This document shows positions 34,900 to 45,408 of a stretch of 64,000 nucleotides of DNA, piece after piece (the first letter of the stretch is position 1; each line of letters starts with the position of its first letter). Where the stretch lies: NCBI GenBank assembly GCA_934500835.1, contig CAKSTR010000002.1, forward strand, positions 124,001 through 188,000, in the 5' to 3' direction. The stretch is from an uncultured Paracoccaceae bacterium. GTDB taxonomy: Bacteria; Pseudomonadota; Alphaproteobacteria; Rhodobacterales; Rhodobacteraceae. Position numbers and translations under genes: made by a program. The notes under the pieces are model-generated. The model was given only the letters and a program-made list of their open reading frames with translations. It was not told where the DNA came from and did no database searches.

Positions 34900-36312
34900 A
34901 TGGAGTTCCATTTCGATCATTCCTGGACCCGCGATCTGCCGGGCACCTTCCTGCGGCTGGCGCCCGATGTGGCGCCGGCGCCGCGGCTTCTTGTCCTGAA
35001 CACGGCGCTTGCCGCCGATCTGGGGCTGGATTTCACCGGGCAGGAGGATGCGGCGGCGCGCTGGTTCTCGGGGGCCGAACTGCCGCCCGGGGCCGATCCT
35101 GTGGCGCTGCCCTATGCCGGGCACCAGTTCGGCGGCTTCTCAGCGGTTCTGGGGGACGGTCGCGCGCATCTTCTGGGCGAGATGGTCACCCCCGCCGGCC
35201 GCTTCGATCTGCAGCTGAAGGGATCGGGCCGCACGCCGTTTTCGCGCGGCGGCGATGGCAAGGCGGCGGTGGGGCCGATGCTGCGCGAATATCTGATCTC
35301 CGAGGCGATGCATGCGCTTGGCGTGCCGACCACGCGGGCGCTGGCCGTGGTGGCGACGGGCGAGGACATCATCCGCGATGCCGGGCGGCAGCCCGGTGCC
35401 GTGCTGGCGCGGGTGGCGGCCAGCCACATCCGGGTGGGGTCGTTCCAGTTCCTGGCGGCGCGGGGCGAGACCGACAAGCTGCAGGCGCTGACCGATTACA
35501 CCATCGCGCGCCACTATCCGGGCGTGACCGGCGCGCTTGGGCTGTTCGATGCGGTGGCGGCGCGGCAGGCGCGGCTGATTGCGCAATGGATGGGCTTCGG
35601 CTTTATCCATGGGGTGATGAACACCGACAACATGGCGTTGTCGGGCGAGACCATCGATTACGGCCCCTGCGCCTTCATGGAAGGCTATGCGCCGGGGACG
35701 GTGTTCTCCTCGATCGACCGGCAGGGGCGCTATGCCTACGCCAACCAGCCGTTGATCCTGGCATGGAACCTTGCGCGGCTGGCCGAGGCGCTGCTGCCGT
35801 TGATCGACCCGGATGGCGAGAAGGCGGTGGCGATCGCCAACGAGCGCCTTGGCGGTATTGCGGCGATCTACCAGGCCGAATGGCTGGCGGTGATGCGTGG
35901 CAAGCTGGCGCTGGAGGGGCAGGATGCCGGCGATGGCGCGCTGGTCGAGGATCTGCTGGACGCAATGGCGGGGGCGGACTGGACGCTGACCTTCCACCGG
36001 CTTCAGGGCGCCGTCACCGGCGAGGGTCTCTTGCGGCCGCTGTTCCCGGATTTCACCGCGATGGCCGCGTGGCTGCCCCGCTGGCGTGCCCGGCTTGCGC
36101 CCGATGCCGCCGCCCGGCTGGCTGCCGCCAATCCGGCTGTGATTCCGCGCAATCACCGCGTGGAAGAGGCGCTTGAGGCTGCGACGGCCGGCGACATGGC
36201 GCCCTTCACCGCGCTTTTGGCCGCCGTCACCCGGCCGTTCGAGGCCAATGAGGCCTATATGCTGCCCGCCCCCTCGGGCTTTGGCCGCTATGTCACCTAT
36301 TGCGGGACGTAA
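34900..36312 (+). CDS. selO: Protein adenylyltransferase SelO (YdiU)
   Basis: 470 residues of the pseudokinase-fold SelO family, which transfers AMP from ATP to Ser/Thr/Tyr of proteins. Visible: YAGHQFGGFSAVLGDGRAHLLGE, QLKGSGRTPFSRGGDGKAAVG (nucleotide-binding), the LREYLISEAMHALGVPTTRAL helix, and GFIHGVMNTDNMALSGETIDYGP carrying the catalytic and metal-binding Asp/Asn. Length is near that of E. coli YdiU (478). No selenocysteine is seen; the C-terminus ends YVTYCGT, with the cysteine where eukaryotic SelO has Sec. Confidence 0.93.
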   Translation: MEFHFDHSWTRDLPGTFLRLAPDVAPAPRLLVLNTALAADLGLDFTGQEDAAARWFSGAELPPGADPVALPYAGHQFGGFSAVLGDGRAHLLGEMVTPAGRFDLQLKGSGRTPFSRGGDGKAAVGPMLREYLISEAMHALGVPTTRALAVVATGEDIIRDAGRQPGAVLARVAASHIRVGSFQFLAARGETDKLQALTDYTIARHYPGVTGALGLFDAVAARQARLIAQWMGFGFIHGVMNTDNMALSGETIDYGPCAFMEGYAPGTVFSSIDRQGRYAYANQPLILAWNLARLAEALLPLIDPDGEKAVAIANERLGGIAAIYQAEWLAVMRGKLALEGQDAGDGALVEDLLDAMAGADWTLTFHRLQGAVTGEGLLRPLFPDFTAMAAWLPRWRARLAPDAAARLAAANPAVIPRNHRVEEALEAATAGDMAPFTALLAAVTRPFEANEAYMLPAPSGFGRYVTYCGT

Positions 36313-36378
36313 TGCGACCTGTGCTGCCAGGTTGCGGGGGGCGTTGACGCGGGCGGCTGCAAGGGGTTTTCTGACGGC

Positions 36379-36930
36379 ATGAACCCGCGTTCCGAGATCC
36401 ACGACCGGCTGGCCGCCTCGCTGAAGGCGGCGCGCAAGGCGCGCGGGCTGTCGCTGGATGCGGCGGCCAAGCTGTCGGGCGTGTCGCGCAGCATGGTGTC
36501 CCAGATCGAGCGCGGCGAATCTTCTCCGACCGTGGCGACCCTGTGGAACCTGACGCAGGCGCTTCAGGTGGATTTCGCCGGGCTGCTGGAGGGGCGGGCG
36601 CGCCCCGGGATCGAGATCACCCGCGCCGGCAGCGCCCCGGTGATCGAGCGCGGCGGCGTCACCATCCGCATCCTGTCGCCCGCCGAGGCCGTGGGCGAGA
36701 ACGAGGTCTATGATCTGGTCTTTGCCCCCGGGGCCGCGCTGGTGTCCGAGCCGCATGGTCCGGGCTGCCGCGAACATCTGACCGTGATCGAGGGGCGGCT
36801 GCGGGTGGTCTCGGGCGCGGAGGCCGAGGATCTGGGGCCGGGCGACGTGGCGCGCTATCCCGCGGATCGGGATCACGAGATAGCGGCTGCGGGGGCCGCG
36901 CGGGCCATTCTGATCGTTCAGGGCAGTTGA
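36379..36930 (+). CDS. XRE-family regulator with C-terminal cupin domain
   Basis: 183 residues. Residues ~8-65 are a helix-turn-helix of the XRE type (LDAAAKLSGVSRSMVSQIERGESSPTVATLWNL). Residues ~100-180 are a single cupin (GAALVSEPHGPGCREHLTVIEG, GDVARYPADRDHEI). This architecture usually senses a small metabolite in the cupin and represses a neighbouring catabolic operon. The next genes are kbl and tdh, preceded by two matching inverted repeats, so threonine/glycine metabolism is the likely target. Confidence 0.87.
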   Translation: MNPRSEIHDRLAASLKAARKARGLSLDAAAKLSGVSRSMVSQIERGESSPTVATLWNLTQALQVDFAGLLEGRARPGIEITRAGSAPVIERGGVTIRILSPAEAVGENEVYDLVFAPGAALVSEPHGPGCREHLTVIEGRLRVVSGAEAEDLGPGDVARYPADRDHEIAAAGAARAILIVQGS

Positions 36931-36935
36931 CGGGG

Positions 36936-36981
36936 CCGGGGGCCAGCCCCCGGACCCCCGGGATATTTGGACCAAAGTGAA
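36936..36981 (+). repeat. Hairpin plus third copy of the GGATATTT repeat, after the XRE-cupin gene
   Basis: A 7-bp stem CCGGGGG/CCCCCGG with loop CCAG (36936-36953) begins 6 bases after the XRE-cupin stop. It runs into a repeat copy (36947-36981) with GGATATTT, GG, then ACCAAAGTGAA. It may terminate the regulator transcript before the kbl operator. Confidence 0.65.
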
Positions 36982-36986
36982 GATGG

Positions 36987-37060
36987 ATTCCGTTTTGACG
37001 GAATTTATCCGCTATCTTGACTTTCTGGCCGGGCTGGATAGATTTCCGACAAAACGGAGG
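36987..37060 (+). promoter_or_regulatory. Paired operator-like inverted repeats upstream of kbl
   Basis: Site 1 (36987-37004) is ATTCCGTTTTGACGGAAT, a palindrome with 7-base arms and a 4-base centre. Site 2 (37044-37058) is TTCCGACAAAACGGA; its reverse complement TCCGTTTTGTCGGAA differs from site 1 at one position over 15 bases. Their centres are 56 bp apart and in opposite orientation. Site 2 runs up to the Shine-Dalgarno GGAGG (37056-37060) of kbl, so occupation would block transcription or initiation. A weaker resemblance (TTTTCTGACGG) lies just before the XRE-cupin start at 36379. Confidence 0.7.
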
Positions 37061-37070
37061 ATGTGGTGCA

Positions 37071-38264
37071 ATGGCGGATGCGGCGGAATTTCTGGACCAT
37101 CTCGGCGGCGTTCTGAAGGGGATCGAGGCCGAGGGGCTGTTGAAGCGCGAGCGGCAGATCGAGGGGCCGCAGGGTGCCTGGGTGAGCATGGGCGGCCGGC
37201 GGATGCTGAACCTTTGCGCCAACAACTATCTTGGCCTGGCGGATGATCCGCGTCTTGTCGCGGCGGCCAGGGCCGCGATGGAGAGCCATGGCTACGGCAT
37301 GGCCTCGGTCCGGTTCATTTGCGGCACCGGCGATCTGCACCGCGCGCTGGAGCGGCGGCTGGCGCAGTTCCTGCAAGCCGACGATTCGATCCTGTTCGCC
37401 GCCTGTTTCGACGCAAACGGCGCGGTGTTCGAGCCTTTGCTGGGGCCGGAGGATGCGATCATCTCGGACAGCCTGAACCACGCCAGCATCATCGACGGGG
37501 TGCGGCTGTCGAAGGCGCGGCGCTATCGCTATGCCAATGGCGATCTGGCCGATCTTGAAGCGCAGGTGAAGGCGGCGCGGGCGGAAGGGGCGCGGTTCGT
37601 CATGGTGGCGACGGATGGCGTCTTTTCGATGGACGGCTATTTCGCGCCTTTGGCGGAAATTCGCGCCTTGTGCGATGCCTACGGCGCCCTGCTGATGGTG
37701 GACGACTGTCATGCCACCGGCTTTGTCGGGCCGCAGGGGCGGGGCACGCCGGCGCGGGTGGGGGTGAAGGCGGACATCCTGACCGGGACGCTGGGCAAGG
37801 CCTTGGGGGGCGCATTGGGCGGCTATGTCGCCGGGCCGCAGGCGGTGGTCGATCTTCTGCGGCAGCGGGCGCGGCCCTATCTTTTTTCCAACGCGCTGCC
37901 GCCGGCGGTGGTGGCGGCGGGGATCGCGGCGCTGGACATTGTCGAAGGCGCGGATGATCTGCGCGACCGGCTGGCGCAGAACGCCGCCTATTGGCGGGCG
38001 GGGCTGGCGGATGCGGGGTTCCGGCTGCTGCCGGGCGAGCATCCCATCGTGCCGGTGATGCTGGGCGATGCCGTGCTGGCGCAGCGGATGGCGGCGGCCT
38101 TGGGCGAGAGGGGCGTGCATGTGGCGGGCTTCTTCTTTCCGGTGGTGCCGAAGGGACAGGCGCGCATCCGCACGCAGATGAATGCGCGGCTCAGCCGTGA
38201 GGATCTGGATTTCGGGCTGAAGGCATTCGCCGAGGCCGGGCGTGAGGTGGGGGTGCTGGCATGA
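37071..38264 (+). CDS. kbl: Glycine C-acetyltransferase (2-amino-3-ketobutyrate CoA ligase)
   Basis: 397 residues, alpha-oxoamine synthase family. [71 protein letters not shown] and the PLP lysine Lys243 in [14 protein letters not shown] are diagnostic. It splits 2-amino-3-ketobutyrate with CoA to glycine and acetyl-CoA, the second step of threonine breakdown. It overlaps tdh by ATGA. GGAGG is 10 bases before the ATG. Confidence 0.96.
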   Translation: MADAAEFLDHLGGVLKGIEAEGLLKRERQIEGPQGAWVSMGGRRMLNLCANNYLGLADDPRLVAAARAAMESHGYGMASVRFICGTGDLHRALERRLAQFLQADDSILFAACFDANGAVFEPLLGPEDAIISDSLNHASIIDGVRLSKARRYRYANGDLADLEAQVKAARAEGARFVMVATDGVFSMDGYFAPLAEIRALCDAYGALLMVDDCHATGFVGPQGRGTPARVGVKADILTGTLGKALGGALGGYVAGPQAVVDLLRQRARPYLFSNALPPAVVAAGIAALDIVEGADDLRDRLAQNAAYWRAGLADAGFRLLPGEHPIVPVMLGDAVLAQRMAAALGERGVHVAGFFFPVVPKGQARIRTQMNARLSREDLDFGLKAFAEAGREVGVLA

Positions 38265-39286
38265 AAGCTCTGGTCAAGGCGAAGGCGGAAGAGGGCCTGT
38301 GGATGGAGAACCGTCCGGTGCCCGAGATCGGCCCGGATGATGTGCTGATCAAGGTGAAGAAAACCGGAATCTGCGGCACGGATGTGCATATCTGGAACTG
38401 GGACGACTGGGCGCAGCGCACGGTTCCGGTGCCGCTGGTGACCGGGCACGAATTTGCCGGCGAGATTGTTGCGCTGGGCAAGGATGTTACCGATCTGGCG
38501 GTGGGGCAAAGGTGCTCGGGCGAGGGGCATCTGATCGGTAAGCACTCGCGCCAGTCGCGGGCCGGCAAGTTCCATCTGGACCCCGAGACGCGGGGGATCG
38601 GCGTCAATGAACCCGGCGCCTTTGCCGAATATCTGCGGCTGCCGGCCTTCAATGTGGTGCTCTTGCCGGATGCGATCGATGACGAGATCGGGGCGATCCT
38701 TGACCCCTTGGGCAATGCCGTCCACACCGCGCTGTCCTTTGATCTGGTGGGCGAGGATGTGCTGATCACTGGTGCCGGGCCGATCGGGATCATGGCGGCG
38801 GCGGTGGCGCGGCATGTCGGCGCGCGGCATGTGGTGATCACCGATGTGAACCAGTCGCGGCTGGATCTGGCGGCGCGGGTGGCGGATGTGGTTCCGGTCA
38901 ATGTGGCGACCGAGGATTTGAAGGCGTATTTCCCCAAGCTGAAGATGAGCCAGGGCTTCGATGTCGGCATGGAGATGTCGGGCAACCAGCGCGCGCTGGA
39001 CCAGATGGTCGAGGCGATGGTGATGGGCGGGCGCATCGCCATGCTGGGCATCCCGCCGGGCAAATCTCCGGTGGACTGGAGCCGGATCGTCTTCAAGGCG
39101 ATCACCATCAAGGGTGTCTATGGCCGCGAGATCTTCGAGACCTGGTACAAGATGATCGCCATGCTGGAGAACGGGCTGGACGTGCGCGGGGTGATCACCC
39201 ACCGCTTTGGCGTGGACCAGTTCGAAGAGGGGTTCGCCGCGATGCGCTCGGGACAGTCGGGCAAGGTGGTGCTGGACTGGGGGTGA
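38261..39286 (+). CDS. tdh: L-threonine 3-dehydrogenase
   Basis: 341 residues, medium-chain alcohol dehydrogenase type. Catalytic zinc residues are in [15 protein letters not shown] and [11 protein letters not shown]; the NAD site is [27 protein letters not shown]. It oxidises threonine to 2-amino-3-ketobutyrate for Kbl. Odd point: the structural-zinc loop that in E. coli Tdh holds four cysteines reads [20 protein letters not shown] then D here, aligning without gaps, and all four cysteines are replaced (Gly, Ser, Ser, Asp). Activity is still expected because the catalytic site is intact. Confidence 0.95.
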   Translation: MKALVKAKAEEGLWMENRPVPEIGPDDVLIKVKKTGICGTDVHIWNWDDWAQRTVPVPLVTGHEFAGEIVALGKDVTDLAVGQRCSGEGHLIGKHSRQSRAGKFHLDPETRGIGVNEPGAFAEYLRLPAFNVVLLPDAIDDEIGAILDPLGNAVHTALSFDLVGEDVLITGAGPIGIMAAAVARHVGARHVVITDVNQSRLDLAARVADVVPVNVATEDLKAYFPKLKMSQGFDVGMEMSGNQRALDQMVEAMVMGGRIAMLGIPPGKSPVDWSRIVFKAITIKGVYGREIFETWYKMIAMLENGLDVRGVITHRFGVDQFEEGFAAMRSGQSGKVVLDWG

Positions 39287-39337
39287 TCGCGCGCGGCGCG
39301 CGGCGGGTCAACCCTCTGATCTGATGCGGTTTTCAGG

Positions 39338-39390
39338 GTATGATGCAGGTATGGCCAGCGTATGATCTGCGTATGACATGCGTGCATACC
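39338..39390. repeat. Four tandem 11-bp repeats (GTATG-N-N-N-TGC type)
   Basis: GTATGATGCAG, GTATGGCCAGC, GTATGATCTGC and GTATGACATGC follow one another exactly at 11-base intervals (39338-39381), and GTGCATACC (39382-39390) ends the block with an inverted half. The period equals about one helical turn. It lies in the 253-bp gap between tdh and the SnoaL-like gene, which has no other feature. Confidence 0.65.
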
Positions 39391-39539
39391 TTGCGCATCG
39401 TGCCGCGGCCTTGGCCATTGGCGGAGGCCAGAGCGCGGGAGTGCGGGCGGACATCTCTGGCCCGGAGTTCGGCGTTTGGCCCTGAGGGAACTGCTGCCGG
39501 AGTGGATGTGTTGGTCCGATCACAAGCCGGGAGCGGGAC

Positions 39540-39983
39540 ATGGAACAGGCGGTCAGGGAATTGTTCGCGCGCTATGAGGCGTTCTTCCGCAAGGCGCTGG
39601 CGGGGGAGATGGACGCCGCGCAGATGAGGGCCGAGGCGCGCAGGCTTTATGCCCCGGCCTTCGTGGGGGCAACGCCTGCGGGCGTGGTCTCGGGCCGGAT
39701 GGGAGCGAAATTCCTGCGCGGCATGGCCGAGGGCTATGAGCACTATCGGCGGATCGGCACCCGCAAGATGAAGATCCGGCATCTGCGGGTTGAGCCTGTC
39801 GATGAATGGCACGCGATGGCCCATGTCGGCTGGGCTGCCACCTATGCCCGCGACGATCTGGCTGAAACGAAGATCGACTTCGAGGTGCACTACCTTGTGC
39901 AGGTGCTGGACGGCAAGGCACGGATCTTCGGCTGGATGTCGGGGGATGAGGAGGCGGTGCTGAAGTCGCACGGGGCGATCTGA
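39540..39983 (+). CDS. SnoaL/NTF2-like hypothetical protein
   Basis: 147 residues. An N-terminal helix (VRELFARYEAFFRKALAGE), then YAPAFVGATPAGVVSG and beta-strand-rich segments (MKIRHLRVEPVDEWHAMAHVGWAATYAR, IDFEVHYLVQVLDGKARIFGWMSG) fit the alpha+beta cone of NTF2/SnoaL-like proteins. The function is unknown; such proteins may be isomerases, hydrolases or ligand binders. It converges on oxyR with only 6 bases between stops. Confidence 0.7.
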   Translation: MEQAVRELFARYEAFFRKALAGEMDAAQMRAEARRLYAPAFVGATPAGVVSGRMGAKFLRGMAEGYEHYRRIGTRKMKIRHLRVEPVDEWHAMAHVGWAATYARDDLAETKIDFEVHYLVQVLDGKARIFGWMSGDEEAVLKSHGAI

Positions 39984-39989
39984 ACGGAT

Positions 39990-40890
39990 CTAGCGCAGCG
40001 CCACCTCGCGCACCACTTCGGCGATCTGGCGCAGCTGCGGGGCCAGGGGGCTGGTGCGGCGCCAGACCAGGCCAAGGGTGCGGCGGGGTTGCGGGTCGGG
40101 GAAGGCCGCGACCGAGACGGGGGCGGAGCGGGTCTCCACCGGCACGGCCATTTCGGGGATCAGTGTCACGCCGATGCCGGCGCCGACCATCTGAACGAGG
40201 GTGGAGAGGGAAGAGCCGTCCATCATCTCGCGCGGGGTGGTGGTGCCGGTTCCGGTATCGGGGGCGCAGAAGGACAGCGCCTGATCGCGGAAGCAGTGGC
40301 CTTCCTCCAGCAGCAGAAGCCGCATCTCGCGCAAGGACTCGCGGTCGGGGACGGGTTTGCCGCCATCGGCGGCGGGGCGGACCAGCATGAAGGCCTCGGA
40401 GAACAGCGCCACCTCCTCAAGCGCCGGCTCGCCGACCGGCAGGGCCAGAAGGGCGCAGTCCAGCCGCCCCTCGGCCAGATCGCGCAGCAGGCGGGGGGTG
40501 ATCGTCTCGCGCAGGGTCAGGTCCAGCGCGGGGTAAAGCGCGGTCATCCGGGCGATCAGGCGGGGCAGGAGATAGGGGGCCACGGTGGGGATGACCCCGA
40601 TCCGCAGCCGGCCGGCCAGTTCGGCGCGGGCGGCGCGGGCAAGGTCTTCCAGCTCTTCGGTCTGGCGCAGGATGGCGCGGGCGCGGGTCAGGAACGCCTC
40701 GCCGAAGGGGGTCAGGCGCAGGCTGCGGGGGCTGCGTTCCAAGAGGGGCGTGCCGAGGCTTTCCTCAAGGTCCCTGATCTGCATCGACAATGCGGGCTGC
40801 GAGATCGCAGAGGCCTCGGCCGCGCGGCCGAAATGGCCGTGGCGGGCGAGGGCGTCGAAATAGCGCAACTGGCGCAGGGTCAGGTTTCTC

Positions 40891-40892
<2 letters not shown>
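39990..40892 (-). CDS. oxyR: LysR-type hydrogen-peroxide sensor OxyR
   Basis: 300 residues: N-terminal LysR helix-turn-helix (LRYFDALARHGHFGRAAEASAISQPALSMQIRDLEE) and a regulatory domain with the two redox cysteines in EEGHCFRDQALSFC (Cys200, Cys209), which form the activating disulfide. It is divergent from katG with 140 bases between, the classic arrangement for peroxide control of catalase. Confidence 0.94.
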
Positions 40893-43198
<2,306 letters not shown>

Positions 43199-43220
43199 GC
43201 CTGCAGGCGGACCGAAAAAG

Positions 43221-43252
43221 GGCGCCCCCGGAGAAACCCGGGGGCGCCTTTT
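43221..43252 (+). terminator. Rho-independent terminator after katG
   Basis: An 11-bp GC stem (43221-43231 with 43238-43248), a six-base loop and TTTT at 43249-43252, 23 bases after the katG stop. Preceded by AAAAA, so it could also act on the opposite strand. Confidence 0.88.
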
Positions 43253-43385
43253 GCATGGCGATCCGGCCTGTATCTGGGGGATGCGGGGCGGCGAAGCAAA
43301 GCTGACCCGGCCCGCGAATGCTGCCGGACGTGTCGCCAAGCCATCTGGCAACGCGCGTCGAGTCCAGCCAACACATTGAAAGATT

Positions 43386-43459
43386 TGGAGGCGGGTACCG
43401 GAATCGAACCGGTCTTCACGGATTTGCAATCCGCTGCGTAACCTCTCCGCCAACCCGCC
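43386..43459 (-). tRNA. tRNA-Cys (anticodon GCA)
   Basis: Read on the minus strand: acceptor GGCGGGT pairs with ACCCGCC, discriminator T, encoded CCA (complement at 43386-43388). The anticodon loop TTGCAAA holds GCA, and the T-arm holds GGTTCGATTCC. U73 and GCA both fit cysteine. 74 bases. Confidence 0.97.
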
Positions 43460-43731
43460 GGAGCCGTGGGTTCATTAGGTTTTTCCGGCAGGGGCGTCAA
43501 GCGGTTATCCACCCGGTTGTCAGGTTCGGAGCTTGGATATGGCCCGGAAGGACGTTGAAAGGCGCAGGGGGCGTTTCCGGGGCTGTGCGGCCATTCCGCG
43601 GGGGCGATCGCGCTGCGGCGGGGGCCCGGCCCAGGGCCGCCAAGGTATTGCGCCGTCAGCTTTTTCGCCCGCTGCGGCCTCACCCGCCAGGCCGAACTTT
43701 TCGCGCCGGTGCTGCCCCTGCTGAACGGGGG

Positions 43732-45147
43732 TCAAGGGCGGGAATAGACATCCTCGTAGCGGATGATGTCATCCTCGCCCAGATAGGCGCCGGTCTGCAC
43801 CTCGATCAGCACCATCGGCACCTTGCCGGGGTTCTCCATCCGGTGAACGGCGCCCAGGGGGACATAGACCGACTGGTTTTCGGAGATCAGCCGCACGTCC
43901 CCATCCACTGTCACCCGCGCGGTTCCGCAGACCACGATCCAGTGTTCGGAGCGGTGGACATGGCTTTGCAGGCTGAGTGCGGCACCGGGATGGACATGGA
44001 TGCGCTTGACCTGGAAGCGGTCGGCAAGGATCAGCGTCTCGTACCAGCCCCAGGGGCGGTAGTCGCGCGGCAGCTGCTCAGCCTGGCGGCGGCCTGCGGA
44101 TTTCAGGGCGGCGACGGCCAGTTTCACGTCCTGCGCCCGGCGGCGGTCTGCCACCAGCACGGCATCGGGCATGGCAATGGCGACGATGTTCTCAAGCCCG
44201 ATGCCGACCAGCACCTGCCCGTCGGATTCCGACCGCAGGAGCGTGTCGCGGCAGGCGATTGCAGTCGCGTCGCCGCCTGTCACCACGCCATCCGCGTCCG
44301 GCGTGCCGGCCTGCCAGACCGCCTCCCATCCGCCAAGGTCGGACCAGTCGGCGCGGTAGGGCACGACGGACAGGTTCGCGGCCTTCTCCATCACCGCATA
44401 GTCGATGGAAAGGTCGGGCAGGGTGGCCCAGGGGGCCGGGGCCAGCCGCAGGAAACCAAGGTCGGGCTTTGCCTCGGTGACCGCCTGGCGGACCGCGGGC
44501 AGCAGGGCAGGGGAATGCGCCTCGCAGGCCGCGATCAGGGTGCGGGCGGTGAAAAGGAAGATGCCGGCATTCCACAGATGGCGGCCCGAGGCAAGGAATT
44601 CGGCCGCGCGCGGCGCATCGGGCTTTTCGACAAAGCGGGCAAGGGGTTGCGCCTTGTCGTCTGTCATGGGCGCGGCCAGTTCGAGATAGCCGTACCCGGT
44701 TTCGGCCCGCGTCGGCTGGATGCCGAAGGTGACAAGCTGCCCCGCCCTGGCGGCCGGCACGGCGCGGGCGACGGCGGCACGGAAGGCGGCGGCATCGGGC
44801 ACCAGATGATCCGAAGGCGCCACCAGCAGCAGGGCGTCGGGATCGGTGGCGGCGGCGTGAAGGGCGGCCGCCAGGACGGCGGGCGCGGTGTTGCGGGCCG
44901 CCGGCTCGATCAGTACGGCGCCGGGATCTATGCCGACCTGGGCCAACTGCTCGGTCACGATGAAACGGAAGTCGGAGCCGGTCACGATCAGCGGGGCGGC
45001 AAAGCCATCCCCCGCCAATCGCCGCGCGCTTTGCTGAAAGAGCGAGGTATCGCCGATCAGCGCCGCGAACTGCTTGGGATAGCTTTTGCGCGACAGGGGC
45101 CAAAGGCGCGTGCCGGAGCCGCCGCATAGGATGACGGGGGTGATCAT
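43732..45147 (-). CDS. manC: Mannose-1-phosphate guanylyltransferase / mannose-6-phosphate isomerase
   Basis: 471 residues, bifunctional type II. Residues ~1-290 are the nucleotidyltransferase (VILCGGSGTRLWPLSRKSYPKQF, FVEKPDAPRA, WNAGIFLF); residues ~340-471 are the cupin isomerase (RPWGWYETLILADRFQVKRI, HPGAALSLQSHVHRSEHW). It makes GDP-mannose, the donor for mannose, fucose or rhamnose in surface glycans, and so belongs with the glycosyltransferase genes on the other side of a 261-bp divergent interval. Start ATG 45147 at the conserved MITPVILCGG. No GC-rich terminator is evident after it. Confidence 0.95.
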   Translation of the reverse strand: MITPVILCGGSGTRLWPLSRKSYPKQFAALIGDTSLFQQSARRLAGDGFAAPLIVTGSDFRFIVTEQLAQVGIDPGAVLIEPAARNTAPAVLAAALHAAATDPDALLLVAPSDHLVPDAAAFRAAVARAVPAARAGQLVTFGIQPTRAETGYGYLELAAPMTDDKAQPLARFVEKPDAPRAAEFLASGRHLWNAGIFLFTARTLIAACEAHSPALLPAVRQAVTEAKPDLGFLRLAPAPWATLPDLSIDYAVMEKAANLSVVPYRADWSDLGGWEAVWQAGTPDADGVVTGGDATAIACRDTLLRSESDGQVLVGIGLENIVAIAMPDAVLVADRRRAQDVKLAVAALKSAGRRQAEQLPRDYRPWGWYETLILADRFQVKRIHVHPGAALSLQSHVHRSEHWIVVCGTARVTVDGDVRLISENQSVYVPLGAVHRMENPGKVPMVLIEVQTGAYLGEDDIIRYEDVYSRP

Positions 45148-45408
45148 GCTGGGATGTCGTCTTTCAGCCGGAATCGCATTTCGGTCTCCAGCATGCAGAA
45201 ACCTTCTGTCCTTGTCATGGCGGGGAAGGGGCAGGAACGCGGCCTGCCACAGAAATGCCCCCATTGTTCAACTTGCCAGCCGGATTCAAAGCCAGTTATT
45301 GTTGCGCGCAAGGGCCGGACCAACGGGCCCGGGGAAAAGTAGCAGGTTCGGGCGTATGAGCGGGGCATTCGGCGGGCGGTCGCTGCGGGCGGCCGGGGTC
45401 GTCACATC

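Noticed and set aside
34900..36312. Selenoprotein form of SelO
   Set aside because: The residue near the C-terminus is a normal TGC cysteine and the stop is TAA; no in-frame TGA is involved.
39338..39390. A CRISPR-like array
   Set aside because: Units are only 11 bp with no unique spacers, and there are no cas genes. It is a phased tandem repeat.
43460..43731. Short open frames between tRNA-Cys and manC
   Set aside because: They are Arg/Pro/Gly-rich, lack convincing ribosome sites and show no conserved motif; the 272-bp interval appears non-coding.
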